From Roseburia hominis A2-183 (GTDB lineage: Bacteria; Bacillota; Clostridia; Lachnospirales; Lachnospiraceae): a stretch of 64,000 nucleotides of DNA. The stretch spans positions 1,719,501 through 1,783,500 of the forward strand of contig NC_015977.1 in the NCBI RefSeq assembly GCF_000225345.1. Direction: 5' to 3'. The position numbers were made by a program, and so were the translations under genes. The notes beneath the pieces are model-generated. The model had not been told where the DNA came from. It ran no database searches and saw only the letters and a program-made list of their open reading frames with translations. Shown piece after piece: positions 19,186 to 27,683 of the stretch (position 1 is the stretch's first letter; each line of letters starts with the position of its first letter).

Positions 19186-19605
19186 CTACATCCGCTGTCC
19201 TTTTTTCAGCTCTGTCTCGGTAAAAGCGCCCGGCAGAAGCTCCTCCAAGGTAAAAATCTTATATGTTCCGTCCTCCTTTACCAGGATGATCTGAAACGTA
19301 TCCGCCTTGCAGAACTCCGACATTACCTGTCTGCACACGCCGCACGGATACAGATAATCGTCCGCGTCACCGCTGATGGCGATTGCCGTAAAATCACGCT
19401 CCCCTTCGGATACCGCCTTGAAAAACGCCGTCCGCTCCGCACAGTTCGTCGGTGTGTACGCGGCATTTTCGATGTTGCATCCCGTATAAATCTTACCATC
19501 TGCAGTAAGAAGCGCCGCACCTACCCTGAAATGGGAATATGGTACATACGCATGTTCCTTTGCCTCGATTGCCTTTTTTGCCAGCAACTCTATATTCAGA
19601 TCCAT
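19186..19605 (-). CDS. cdd: Cytidine deaminase
   Basis: Zinc-dependent deamination of cytidine and deoxycytidine for pyrimidine salvage. The 139-aa length matches the homotetrameric class. Zinc ligands and catalytic Glu are in NCAERTAFF, with the second pair of Cys in PCGVCRQVMSEF. The N-terminal substrate motif YVPYSHFRVGAALL is intact. It is the first gene of a likely cdd-AIM24 pair. Confidence 0.95.
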   Translation of the reverse strand: MDLNIELLAKKAIEAKEHAYVPYSHFRVGAALLTADGKIYTGCNIENAAYTPTNCAERTAFFKAVSEGERDFTAIAISGDADDYLYPCGVCRQVMSEFCKADTFQIILVKEDGTYKIFTLEELLPGAFTETELKKGQRM

Positions 19606-19753
19606 CCTGTATCCTCCCTTTTTACATCTGATGATCCTTTTTTATTGTAATAGACTCTTCTGAAAAAAGAAAGCATTTTTTGGTACTTTCCCTTTTTAAG
19701 GTACCAGTTTTCTTTTAAATTTTAAAATTTTCATTAAATATAATTCAATTTTC

Positions 19754-19783
19754 TTGTATAAAAATAAGTACATATGCTATGAT
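19754..19783 (+). promoter_or_regulatory. Candidate promoter of citrate synthase
   Basis: TTGTAT, 18-base spacer, TATGAT in a very AT-rich gap, about 30 bases before the start codon. Confidence 0.55.
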
Positions 19784-19814
19784 GAAAAGACGAAAACATT
19801 AAGGAGGGCTAACA

Positions 19815-21176
19815 ATGAATCAATTCTGTGAAATTACACCCGAACTGCGTCGGCTGGCCGCAAAGTCTGCCGAATGTTCAAAAATAGACCCGGAATTATA
19901 CACAAGATACGATGTCAAACGCGGTCTGCGCGATCTGAACGGAAAAGGTGTCCTGGTCGGACTGACGGAGATCTCGGAAGTCAGTTCCACAAAAATTGTC
20001 AATGGTGAATCTGTTCCCGCAGACGGCGAGCTCTTCTATCGTGGTTACAATGTCAAAGATCTGATTGCCGGACTTCCCGAGGACAGCCACTTCGGCTTTG
20101 AGGAATGTACCTATCTGCTGCTTTTCGGCAAGCTTCCCAAGAAGCATGAGCTGCGCGACTTTTCGGCTCTGCTGAGCAGTTACCGGACGCTGCCGACCAG
20201 CTTTGTGCGTGACATTATTATGAAGGCGCCCAGCAAGGACATGATGAATACGCTTGCGCGCAGTGTCCTTACCTTATATTCTTACGATGAGATGGCGGAT
20301 GATGTTTCGCTTCCCAATGTTCTCAGACAATGTCTGCAGTTAATCAGTCTTTTCCCGCTTTTATCCGTGTACGGTTATCAGGCATACAAGCATTATCATG
20401 ACGGCGCGAGCCTGTTTATTCATTCCCCGAAGGAAGAATATTCCACCGCCGAAAATATTCTGCACATTTTAAGACCGGACAGCAAGTTCTCGCCGCTTGA
20501 AGCAAAGCTTTTGGATATTGCCCTGATTCTTCACATGGAACACGGCGGCGGTAACAACTCCACCTTTACCACCCACCTGGTATCTTCCTCCGGAACCGAT
20601 ACATACTCCGTTATTGCGGCATCGTTAGGTTCCCTCAAAGGTCCCAAGCACGGCGGTGCCAACATCAAGGTGGTGCGCATGTTCGACGATATGAAGGCCA
20701 ATCTCAAGGACTGGACGGACGAGGAGGAGATCAGCCGTTACCTGACTGCCCTGCTCCACAAGGAAGCGTTCGATCACGCCGGTCTGATCTACGGTATGGG
20801 ACACGCGGTCTATTCGCTGTCCGATCCGCGTGCACAGATCTTCCGCGGATTCGTAAAGCGTCTCTCCGCAGAAAAGGGCTATGAAAAAGAATTCGCACTC
20901 TACACGGCAGTGGAACGTCTTGCCCCGCAGATCATTGCCGCCGAGCGCAAGATCTATAAAGGTGTCAGCCCGAATGTCGACTTCTTCAGCGGATTCGCCT
21001 ACAGCATGCTCGGACTTCCGGTCGAACTCTACACGCCGATTTTCGCCATCGCGCGAATCGCCGGATGGAGTGCGCACCGTCTGGAGGAAGTTGCAGGCGG
21101 CGGCAAGATCATGCGTCCTGCCTACAAAAACGTCGGCGAGCATAAGATTTATGTCCCGATGGATGAGCGTGTCTGA
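19815..21176 (+). CDS. Citrate/2-methylcitrate synthase
   Basis: Condenses acetyl-CoA (or propionyl-CoA) with oxaloacetate. The 453-aa protein has the active-site His regions EHGGGNNSTFTTHL and GHAVYSLSDPRAQI, and VDFFSGFAYSMLGLP with the catalytic Asp. An N-terminal extension of about 60 residues is typical of the form found in many Lachnospiraceae. AAGGAGGG lies 6 bases before the ATG. No aconitase or isocitrate dehydrogenase lies beside it, so it may feed 2-oxoglutarate and glutamate synthesis from a distant locus. Citrate versus methylcitrate specificity cannot be told from sequence. Confidence 0.92.
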   Translation: MNQFCEITPELRRLAAKSAECSKIDPELYTRYDVKRGLRDLNGKGVLVGLTEISEVSSTKIVNGESVPADGELFYRGYNVKDLIAGLPEDSHFGFEECTYLLLFGKLPKKHELRDFSALLSSYRTLPTSFVRDIIMKAPSKDMMNTLARSVLTLYSYDEMADDVSLPNVLRQCLQLISLFPLLSVYGYQAYKHYHDGASLFIHSPKEEYSTAENILHILRPDSKFSPLEAKLLDIALILHMEHGGGNNSTFTTHLVSSSGTDTYSVIAASLGSLKGPKHGGANIKVVRMFDDMKANLKDWTDEEEISRYLTALLHKEAFDHAGLIYGMGHAVYSLSDPRAQIFRGFVKRLSAEKGYEKEFALYTAVERLAPQIIAAERKIYKGVSPNVDFFSGFAYSMLGLPVELYTPIFAIARIAGWSAHRLEEVAGGGKIMRPAYKNVGEHKIYVPMDERV

Positions 21177-21200
21177 TTTTCACTGCACGCCTTGTTCTAA

Positions 21201-21780
21201 AAAAGCCGCCCCGGACTGACGGAGCGGACAAAATGGAATACTATGGAAAATACGCGAGATGAGAGAACTCCGTCTGTAATGGACGGGGCTCTTCTTTAGA
21301 GGAAAATGCGAGTGTTTCTTTCATGCCGCGTTTGACATCTTATTCTGTGTCTTTGCCACGTTTGAACACTCCGCCGGCTGTGTCCGACACGCCGCAGACA
21401 ATGAGCGACCTTCCTAGTGGCGCTAATGCCGCTGCTTCACAGACAATATAAAATCGCGCGAACCGAAACTCGTTGGCATCTGCTATTGAAAATATGGCAG
21501 ATGCCAATTCAAACATCGGCTTCGCGCGATTATGTTTTGTTCAGCAGCGGTATAAGCGCCACACGAAAGCTCTAAAATTGTCTGTGGCGTGCGGACTCAT
21601 CCGGCGGAGTGCTCCAAACTTGGAAAGACACGGATCATCAGGGATGTCAAACGCGGTGTGATTAGAAACACCGGATTTTACGATCAGAAGAACCGCCGGC
21701 CATTATAGCCGGAGTTCTAAGTTCGCATATTGCCACATGCTTCCTCCTGCCCGCTCCGTCAATCCGCGGGCAGCTCTTTT
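21201..21780 (+). repeat. Giant palindromic repeat, copy A
   Basis: About 580 bases forming one imperfect hairpin centred near 21490. Example arm pairs: CCGCGTTTGACATC (21326-21339) with GATGTCAAACGCGG (21643-21656), and the apical stem GGCATCTGC/GCAGATGCC around the loop TATTGAAAATA. It fills the gap between citrate synthase and the convergent histidine kinase, and its right end touches the kinase stop codon. The core is shared with copies B (51507-52110, opposite orientation) and C (60397-60989). No gene that I can support is inside, apart from a conserved 58-codon open frame discussed in the findings. Confidence 0.9.
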
Positions 21781-23467
21781 AAACAATCTGATATACTTTC
21801 AGTTCAAACCAGAAGGTAGAACCTTTTCCCACTTCACTCTCTACTCCGTAGCGTGCATCGTGCAGTTCCAGAATATTTTTTACGATCGAAAGTCCGAGTC
21901 CGGTTCCCATGACCGCCCGCTTGTGTGTCTTGTCCACTTTATAGTAGCGGTCCCACACATACGGAAGCGCCTCCGGAGCGATTCCCTCGCCGCTGTCCGT
22001 CACTTCGATCCGCACATATCCGTCTTCCCGCACAATCTGACGCACCCAGATCTGTTTGTCATCCCCGGTGTAATTGATTGCGTTATTGACCAGATTGTAG
22101 ATGACCTGGAAGATTTTGTACTCGTCCGCCTCCACCATGACCATCTGGTCGTAGGAGAAATCGATCTTATAACCATCCTGCTCTTTTAACTTATTATACC
22201 GTGCAAATACAGACTGAATACTCTCGGTCAGGTTGTAGACCGTGACATTTTTTTCCATTACACCTGCCTGAAGCTTGGAGATGTCTAACATATCATTGAC
22301 GAGATTGGTCAGCCGCTCCGCCTCGTCAATGACCACCTGTACATTTTCCGGAGAATTCTCCCCCGGCAGATCACGCATGACCTCTGCGTAGGCAATGATC
22401 ATCGTGAGCGGTGTCCGCAGGTCATGCGATACATTGGCGATCAATTCCCGCCGCAGGCGCTCGCTCTTTCCAAGTTCCCGCGCAGTCATATTCAGGGTAT
22501 CGGAAAGTTCCGCGACCTCCCGGTAATCGGTTCCGTCAAAATGAACGTCAAAATTGCCGCCTGCCATCTCCTTCGCGGAGGCATTCAGACCGATCAGGGA
22601 ACGTGACACTTTTCTTGAAATCAAAAGTGCAATACCGAGCGAGAGAACAATCATGATGACTGTGATCCATACCAGTTCGGCACGCAGTGTATTGACCGTC
22701 GCATCCACCGGCGTCAGCTGCGCGTTCACAAACAGGATTCTCTCATTTCCATCGATCGAGACGACGTTCACGTAAATGACGCTCTCAATCCGTTCCTGTC
22801 CGTGATTCTGCATAAAACCGTTCTCCGCCGGCATTCCTGCAGTCTCCTGCTCTGCGCCGTTGGCTGCACCTGGGGCATTTTCTGCTCCCGCCCCTGCCAC
22901 ATCGGCTGCATCCGGGGAGTTTCCCGCTCCTGTGGCACCCGCTGCCGCATCCGGGGCATTTTCTGCTCCCGCTCCTGTCACATCGGCTGCATCCGGGATA
23001 TTTCCGGCTCCCGCCGCATCAGCTGCCGCATCGGGATTCATCACGTCCTGCGGATTCTGAAAATCATTCTTCCCGATATCTCCCTCAAATTCCAGCTTCG
23101 TGCTCCCGCCCTTGCTTTTGGCAGCTTCGTACAGCTTCTGTATCATCTCCTGCGGCATCTCGCACAGCCTGGAATTCGGGATATATTCCGCGCTGTAAAT
23201 GGTATTCCCGTCCGTATCCGTGACAAACACGATCATGTTATTCTGCGCCGCCAGCGCATCGATCTGTTCTTCAATGTTCTGGGAATCGCTCTGTAAGACC
23301 GCAATCACTTCCGAGGTGAGTTCCAGTGCCTCCTGGGACTTGATCTTCTTATAGAACTTGTCCAGATAACAGATCTGCACAAGCCACAGCACCGTCAAAA
23401 GGATTCCGGTAAACACCAGAAGATAGAAAAAGATTTTCCATTTGATACTGATTTTTTCATGCTTCAA
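21779..23467 (-). CDS. Sensor histidine kinase with Ala-rich extracellular linker
   Basis: Membrane sensor kinase of 562 aa paired with the upstream response regulator. Two membrane segments (residues about 12-32 and 260-280) enclose an extracellular domain. The inner half of that domain is an Ala/Gly/Asp/Pro-rich repeat. A HAMP region follows, then the H-box (SHDLRTPLTMI), N-box (VIYNLVNNAINYT) and G-boxes (DSGEGIAPEALPYVWDRYYK, GTGLGLSIVKNI). The start overlaps the regulator stop by 11 bases, indicating translational coupling. The ligand is unknown. The regulator-kinase arrangement resembles PhoP/PhoR- or VanS-like systems. Confidence 0.92.
   Translation of the reverse strand: MKHEKISIKWKIFFYLLVFTGILLTVLWLVQICYLDKFYKKIKSQEALELTSEVIAVLQSDSQNIEEQIDALAAQNNMIVFVTDTDGNTIYSAEYIPNSRLCEMPQEMIQKLYEAAKSKGGSTKLEFEGDIGKNDFQNPQDVMNPDAAADAAGAGNIPDAADVTGAGAENAPDAAAGATGAGNSPDAADVAGAGAENAPGAANGAEQETAGMPAENGFMQNHGQERIESVIYVNVVSIDGNERILFVNAQLTPVDATVNTLRAELVWITVIMIVLSLGIALLISRKVSRSLIGLNASAKEMAGGNFDVHFDGTDYREVAELSDTLNMTARELGKSERLRRELIANVSHDLRTPLTMIIAYAEVMRDLPGENSPENVQVVIDEAERLTNLVNDMLDISKLQAGVMEKNVTVYNLTESIQSVFARYNKLKEQDGYKIDFSYDQMVMVEADEYKIFQVIYNLVNNAINYTGDDKQIWVRQIVREDGYVRIEVTDSGEGIAPEALPYVWDRYYKVDKTHKRAVMGTGLGLSIVKNILELHDARYGVESEVGKGSTFWFELKVYQIV
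22860..23030 (-). repeat. Minisatellite coding an Ala-rich linker in the kinase
   Basis: Direct repeats of roughly 72 bases built around GCATCCGGGGCATTTTCTGC encode repeated AENAPDAA ... GAGNSPDAADV peptide units in the extracellular part. In-frame repeats of this sort change length easily by slippage or recombination. Confidence 0.75.
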
Positions 23468-24137
23468 ACCGGTACCCCACCCCTCTTAACGTGACAAGGA
23501 ACTTGCGGTAGTCCCCAAGGCTGCTGCGCAGCAGCTTGATATGGGTATCCAGCGTACGGTCGTCCCCGTAATAATCATATCCCCACACCTCGGTAATCAG
23601 CTTTTCACGCTCCAGTGCAATATTCCGGTTCCGCACCAGATAAAACAGCAAGTCGTATTCTTTCGGAGAAAGTTCGGCGCGCTTTCCATCCACCGTCACA
23701 GTCCTTCCGGTAAAATCAATGACAAGCCCCTCCGCCTGGAAAATCTCATGCCCGTTCGTGCTTGCAGAATCTCTTCCGCCGTTGCGGTCAATGACCACTT
23801 TTACACGCATCATAAGCTCCTTCGGAGAAAACGGCTTCACCACATAATCGTCAATTCCAAGTTCAAATCCGTGAATCTTATCATACTCTTCTCCGCGTGC
23901 CGACAGCATGATCACCGGAATGTTTTTGGTCTTGCGGATCTCCCGGCAGGTTGAAAAGCCGTCCAGCTCCGGCATCATAATATCGAGAATAATCACGTCA
24001 AAATCCTGCTCTCTGCAGAGCTTTACCGCCTCCATGCCGTCTTTTGCCTCGGTAATGTCGTACCCATCGAACTCTCCGTATTTTCTTATAATCGCCCTGA
24101 TTTTTTCTTCGTCATCTACTACCAGTATTCTTCTCAT
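23457..24137 (-). CDS. OmpR/PhoP-family response regulator
   Basis: A 226-aa DNA-binding regulator. The receiver domain (residues 1-118) has the acidic pair DDEE near residue 9, the phosphoacceptor Asp in VIILDIMMPELDGF, and the conserved Lys in DYVVKPFSPKEL. The C-terminal winged-helix domain carries ELSPKEYDLLFYLVRN and WGYDYYGDDRTLDTHIKLLR. Partner of the overlapping histidine kinase. Confidence 0.93.
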   Translation of the reverse strand: MRRILVVDDEEKIRAIIRKYGEFDGYDITEAKDGMEAVKLCREQDFDVIILDIMMPELDGFSTCREIRKTKNIPVIMLSARGEEYDKIHGFELGIDDYVVKPFSPKELMMRVKVVIDRNGGRDSASTNGHEIFQAEGLVIDFTGRTVTVDGKRAELSPKEYDLLFYLVRNRNIALEREKLITEVWGYDYYGDDRTLDTHIKLLRSSLGDYRKFLVTLRGVGYRFEA

Positions 24138-24221
24138 AACGCAGATACCTCCCTGTTTTTGACATCATATCGTCGCAATGTGACGTTCCTGTGAATGCCA
24201 TCTGATGATTCGGAGAATCTT

Positions 24222-24557
24222 TTATAAAAACTGTTCCCTTGCCTTGCGCAGCTGGGACTGGAACCACAGAAATGCCGCCAGGAAGATTAAAAGTTCAACC
24301 ACGTTAAATGCACCGAGCGATACCACTTTATCATTGATAATTCCAAGGACACCCACAGCGATAATCAATGCGCCGAACACTGCCTCTTTCCAGTAAATAA
24401 ACGCTATGAACTCCTTCGTTTTTCTGCATCTGGCAATCTCCTCCGCCGTGATGACCGCCGAGCTGATCTTCCCGGTCTTTTTCATCTTAAGTGCTGCTGC
24501 GATCATATATACCCCGAAAATGGCGATGACCACATCAAATATCAGCATTACGTCCAT
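24222..24557 (-). CDS. Small membrane protein, 111 aa, unknown
   Basis: I do not recognise this family. Three hydrophobic segments are visible (residues about 3-22, 60-78 and 84-102) around a basic cytoplasmic loop (KMKKTGKISS ... ARCRKTKEFIAF). The start has GAGAGGA 7 bases upstream. It stands 84 bases before the response regulator in the same direction and may be part of that transcript. Confidence 0.65.
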   Translation of the reverse strand: MDVMLIFDVVIAIFGVYMIAAALKMKKTGKISSAVITAEEIARCRKTKEFIAFIYWKEAVFGALIIAVGVLGIINDKVVSLGAFNVVELLIFLAAFLWFQSQLRKAREQFL

Positions 24558-24641
24558 TCTTGTATCCTCTCATTCCAGTCGACTGATTCGACATATTTTT
24601 TTACATTATCTATCTTCTTCTTACAAAATTCAATATATTCA

Positions 24642-24670
24642 TTGAACTATTTTTCTTGTTAGTGTAAAAT
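24642..24670 (+). promoter_or_regulatory. Promoter of the CheY-like/CheX-like pair
   Basis: TTGAAC, 17-base spacer, TAAAAT, about 40 bases before the start codon at 24709. Confidence 0.6.
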
Positions 24671-24708
24671 AGAAGCGAATATAATTATGATGACAGAGGA
24701 GATGCATT

Positions 24709-25086
24709 ATGATGTTAAATGGCATTAAGATTCTCATTGGCGACGACTCCATACTTGCAAGAAAGCAGTTAAAGGATATTGTTTCCACATATGGTACTCC
24801 GGTGTTTCTGGAAGCTTCCAATGGACAGGACGCCATCGACCTCTACAAAAAAGAGTCACCTGAATTGGTTTTCCTTGATATTGTCATGCCTGTAAAGGAC
24901 GGCATTGCTGCCATTACCGAGATCAAGGCATATGATAAGGATGCTGATATTATTGTCGTTTCATCCGTCGGTACTCAGACACAGTTAAAAGCTGCCATTG
25001 AAGCCGGGGCTAACGATTTTATCCAGAAGCCGCTGAATGCAGAACAGATTCATCACATTATTTCTTCAAGATTTGAAGGGAGATAA
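24709..25086 (+). CDS. Stand-alone CheY-like response regulator
   Basis: A 125-aa single receiver domain with no output domain. Acidic residues GDDS near residue 11, the phosphoacceptor in LVFLDIVMPVKDG, Ser/Ser at the switch Thr position (VVSSVGTQ) and Lys in FIQKPLNAEQ are all present. AGGAG lies 7 bases before the ATG. The next gene, encoding a CheX-like protein, starts 3 bases after its stop, so the pair is probably a phosphorylated regulator with its cognate phosphatase. Output by protein-protein contact, as in chemotaxis, is the likely mode. Confidence 0.88.
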   Translation: MMLNGIKILIGDDSILARKQLKDIVSTYGTPVFLEASNGQDAIDLYKKESPELVFLDIVMPVKDGIAAITEIKAYDKDADIIVVSSVGTQTQLKAAIEAGANDFIQKPLNAEQIHHIISSRFEGR

Positions 25087-25089
25087 GCT

Positions 25090-25983
25090 ATGTACGCTCA
25101 GTTTTTCGGAAATTACTTATTATCACACGGTGTCGTTACCAGGGAGCAGCTGTTAGAAACCATGCATCGGAAGTCTTCAACCAAGATCAAACTTGGCACT
25201 CTTGCCATTCATGCCGGATATATGACCGCAAACGAGGTAGACCGTATCGTCATTCTTCAGACACACGAGGACAAGCGTTTTGGTGAACTCGCCATTCATG
25301 AGGGATATCTCACAGAGGCGGAAGTGACTAAGCTTCTCGCAGAGCAGAAGCCGGATTTTCTTCTTCTCGGACAGGCACTTGTGGACGAAGGACTCATCAA
25401 TAATCAGCAGCTGCAGGAGTTGATCATTGATTATCAGTCAGAGAACGAACTGGACGATTACAGTTACTCCGAGGAAGATCAGGATGCCATCCGCCATATG
25501 ATCGAGAACTTTTTCATTCTCGCTGAGCGTCCGCTCTCAAAGTATGAAATCTCTTTTTTCCAGCTTTTGTTCAATAATCTCTATCGGTTTATCGGAGATG
25601 ATTTCACACTGGTTTCTCCGAGCAGTTGCAAGGAATACCCGACCAACTACTGCGTATCACAGAAAGTAAGCGGATCGTTTTCCATCCGGACTTATCTCGA
25701 TATTCCAGAGAATACATGTATTGCTTTTGCATCCAAGTATGTCAACGAAAACTTTACAGAATTTGATGAGTATGTGCGTTCTTCTGTAGAAGATTTTATC
25801 AATCTGCACAACGGTCTGTTCTGTGTCAATATGTCAAACGAGTTCTCCATGAATCTGTCACTGGAGGCTCCGGTTGTAGAAGAAAAAGATCTGCTTACCT
25901 TTGAGCATGAGACTTATCTTCTGCCGGTTTTATTCCCGTTTGGAACGCTTCACTTCATCTTTGAAATCTGTTCCGAAAAATAA
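25090..25983 (+). CDS. MshEN-like repeats fused to a CheX-type phosphatase domain
   Basis: A 297-aa soluble protein in two parts. Residues about 5-115 hold four copies of a motif of the form LGxxLxxxGxxxxxxLxxxL (FGNYLLSHGVVTREQLLE, KLGTLAIHAGYMTANEVDRI, RFGELAIHEGYLTEAEVTKL, LLGQALVDEGLINNQQLQEL), as in MshEN or GspE N-terminal domains, some of which bind cyclic di-GMP. Residues about 140-297 resemble CheX/CheC: the catalytic helix reads SVEDFINLHNG, where ExxN is the usual signature, so Asp occupies the Glu position. Co-transcription with the CheY-like gene supports a role in dephosphorylating it. Domain assignments are by eye. Confidence 0.7.
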   Translation: MYAQFFGNYLLSHGVVTREQLLETMHRKSSTKIKLGTLAIHAGYMTANEVDRIVILQTHEDKRFGELAIHEGYLTEAEVTKLLAEQKPDFLLLGQALVDEGLINNQQLQELIIDYQSENELDDYSYSEEDQDAIRHMIENFFILAERPLSKYEISFFQLLFNNLYRFIGDDFTLVSPSSCKEYPTNYCVSQKVSGSFSIRTYLDIPENTCIAFASKYVNENFTEFDEYVRSSVEDFINLHNGLFCVNMSNEFSMNLSLEAPVVEEKDLLTFEHETYLLPVLFPFGTLHFIFEICSEK

Positions 25984-26005
25984 GTTTATCAAAAAAGATT
26001 TATCA

Positions 26006-26040
26006 AAAAAAGCTGCACGCGCGGGGCGTGCAGCTTTTTT
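26006..26040 (+). terminator. Bidirectional terminator
   Basis: GCTGCACGC pairs with GCGTGCAGC around GCGGG, flanked by an A tract on the left and TTTTTT on the right. It serves the CheX-like gene and the convergent thrC. Confidence 0.85.
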
Positions 26041-26061
26041 ATGTCTTTCACATTTTTATTC

Positions 26062-27558
26062 TTAGATTTTCAGGAAATTCTTTACTACCTGCGGCATCTC
26101 ATCCACTTCACACACGGTATCGTGAAGCACCTTCGCATTGCGGATCTCCTCAATCGCCTGCGGAACGGCTACGTTCGCAATCCGGCTCAGCTCATCCACC
26201 AGTTCAAAATCGGACATGCTGTCGTACTTGTGGTCAATGGCATCCATCACACTTCTTGTAAACTTAAACGGGCTTGCCGTGGACGCAATCACGGTCTTGG
26301 TGTCTACATCACCGGTATCCTTTTTGTATTTTCCATATACACCGGCAGCAACCGCTGTATGTGTATCGATCACGTAGCCTGTCTTCTCATAAAGTGCGCG
26401 GATGACCTCTGCCGTCTCCGCCTCGCTTGTGTAATTGCCATAGAAATCCTTAAGCTGTGCTCTCATCTCCGGCGTGATCTCGTATTTTCCGGTGGTCGTC
26501 AGTTCTCTCATCAGCGCGGCATTCTTCTCGGCGTCGTTTCCCGCAATGCGGTAAATCAGACGCTCCAGATTGCTGGAGATCAGAATGTCCATCGACGGTG
26601 AGCTTGTCAGCATAAACTCACGGTTCTTGTCATATGTGCCTGTGGAGAAGAAATCATATAAAACTTTGTTCTCGTTGGACGCACAAATCAGCTTGGCAAT
26701 CGGTATTCCCATATTTTTCGCATAAAATGCAGCCAGAATATTGCCGAAGTTGCCGGTAGGAACAACGACATTCACCGGCTCATCCTTTGCGATCACGCCA
26801 TTCGCATAGAGCTTCGCGTAGGCGTAGACATAATACACAATCTGCGGTACAAGTCTTCCGATATTGATGGAATTCGCGGAGGAAAACTGATATCCGGCAG
26901 CGTCCATCTCTTTTGCCAGCGCCGCATCCGAGAACATCTTCTTCACGCCAGTCTGCGCCTGGTCAAAGTTCCCGTGAATGCCGACAACAAACGTATTGTC
27001 ACCCTTCTGGGTCACCATCTGCTTCTCCTGGATCGGGCTTACACCGTTCTTCGGATAGAATACAATGATTTTCGTTCCCGGAACATCGGAAAATCCTGCC
27101 AGCGCTGCCTTTCCGGTATCTCCCGAGGTGGCAGTCAGAATCACGATCTCATTCTTTACATGATTCTTCTTCGCAGCGGTCGTCAGCAGATACGGCAGAA
27201 TGGACAGTGCCATATCCTTAAAAGCGATCGTGGAACCGTGGAACAGTTCCAGGTAATATGCGCCGTCCGCCTCCACAAGCGGTGCGATCTCCTCTGTGTC
27301 GAACTTGCTGTCATACGCGGAATTGATACAGTGCTTTAACTCCTCCTCGGTAAAATCCGTCAGAAAACGCTTCATGACTTCATATGCTGTCTCCTGATAG
27401 GACATTTTGCCAAGCTCTTCCATCGGCACATCCAGCGCCGGAATCTGTGTCGGTACAAACAGTCCTCCGTCATTTGCCAGACCACGCAGAATCGCCTGCG
27501 ATGCCGTTACTCTTTCCTGTGCGTCTCTCGTACTTGCATACACTAATTCCATCTTCAT
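26062..27558 (-). CDS. thrC: Threonine synthase
   Basis: PLP enzyme converting O-phosphohomoserine to threonine. The 498-aa protein is of the longer class, with the PLP lysine in STIAFKDMALSILPYL and the phosphate-binding TSGDTGKAAL and PTGNFGNILAAFYA motifs. The most likely start is ATG 27558 or 27552 (MKMELVYASTRD); an in-frame ATG at 27588 lies upstream of the AAGAGG site. The promoter at 27634-27663 overlaps the terminator of the preceding chemoreceptor gene. No other threonine gene is adjacent. Confidence 0.93.
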   Translation of the reverse strand: MKMELVYASTRDAQERVTASQAILRGLANDGGLFVPTQIPALDVPMEELGKMSYQETAYEVMKRFLTDFTEEELKHCINSAYDSKFDTEEIAPLVEADGAYYLELFHGSTIAFKDMALSILPYLLTTAAKKNHVKNEIVILTATSGDTGKAALAGFSDVPGTKIIVFYPKNGVSPIQEKQMVTQKGDNTFVVGIHGNFDQAQTGVKKMFSDAALAKEMDAAGYQFSSANSINIGRLVPQIVYYVYAYAKLYANGVIAKDEPVNVVVPTGNFGNILAAFYAKNMGIPIAKLICASNENKVLYDFFSTGTYDKNREFMLTSSPSMDILISSNLERLIYRIAGNDAEKNAALMRELTTTGKYEITPEMRAQLKDFYGNYTSEAETAEVIRALYEKTGYVIDTHTAVAAGVYGKYKKDTGDVDTKTVIASTASPFKFTRSVMDAIDHKYDSMSDFELVDELSRIANVAVPQAIEEIRNAKVLHDTVCEVDEMPQVVKNFLKI

Positions 27559-27603
27559 AATCCTCTTATCTCTTTCTTCTTGTAACATGCGATGTACAAA
27601 AAA

Positions 27604-27655
27604 AATGTACAGTCTCTTATATACTTAACTCACATTATATAAGAAACTGTACATT
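27604..27655 (-). terminator. Long inverted repeat: chemoreceptor terminator overlapping the thrC promoter
   Basis: AATGTACAGTCTCTTATATA (27604-27623) pairs with 27636-27655 over 20 bp with one mismatch, 12-base loop, followed on the minus strand by a T7 tract. It ends the chemoreceptor transcript. Its 5' arm includes the spacer and -10 box of the thrC promoter, so it could also be an operator. Confidence 0.7.
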
Positions 27656-27663
27656 CATGTCAA
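27634..27663 (-). promoter_or_regulatory. thrC promoter
   Basis: TTGACA, 18-base spacer containing AATGTACA, TATAAT on the minus strand. Confidence 0.8.
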
Positions 27664-27683
27664 TGCACTAACGTACTAAAATA

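Noticed and set aside
21201..21780. Insertion sequence or phage attachment site as explanation of the giant palindromes
   Set aside because: No transposase or integrase remnant, no terminal direct duplication visible, and the complementarity extends through the whole element instead of only its ends.
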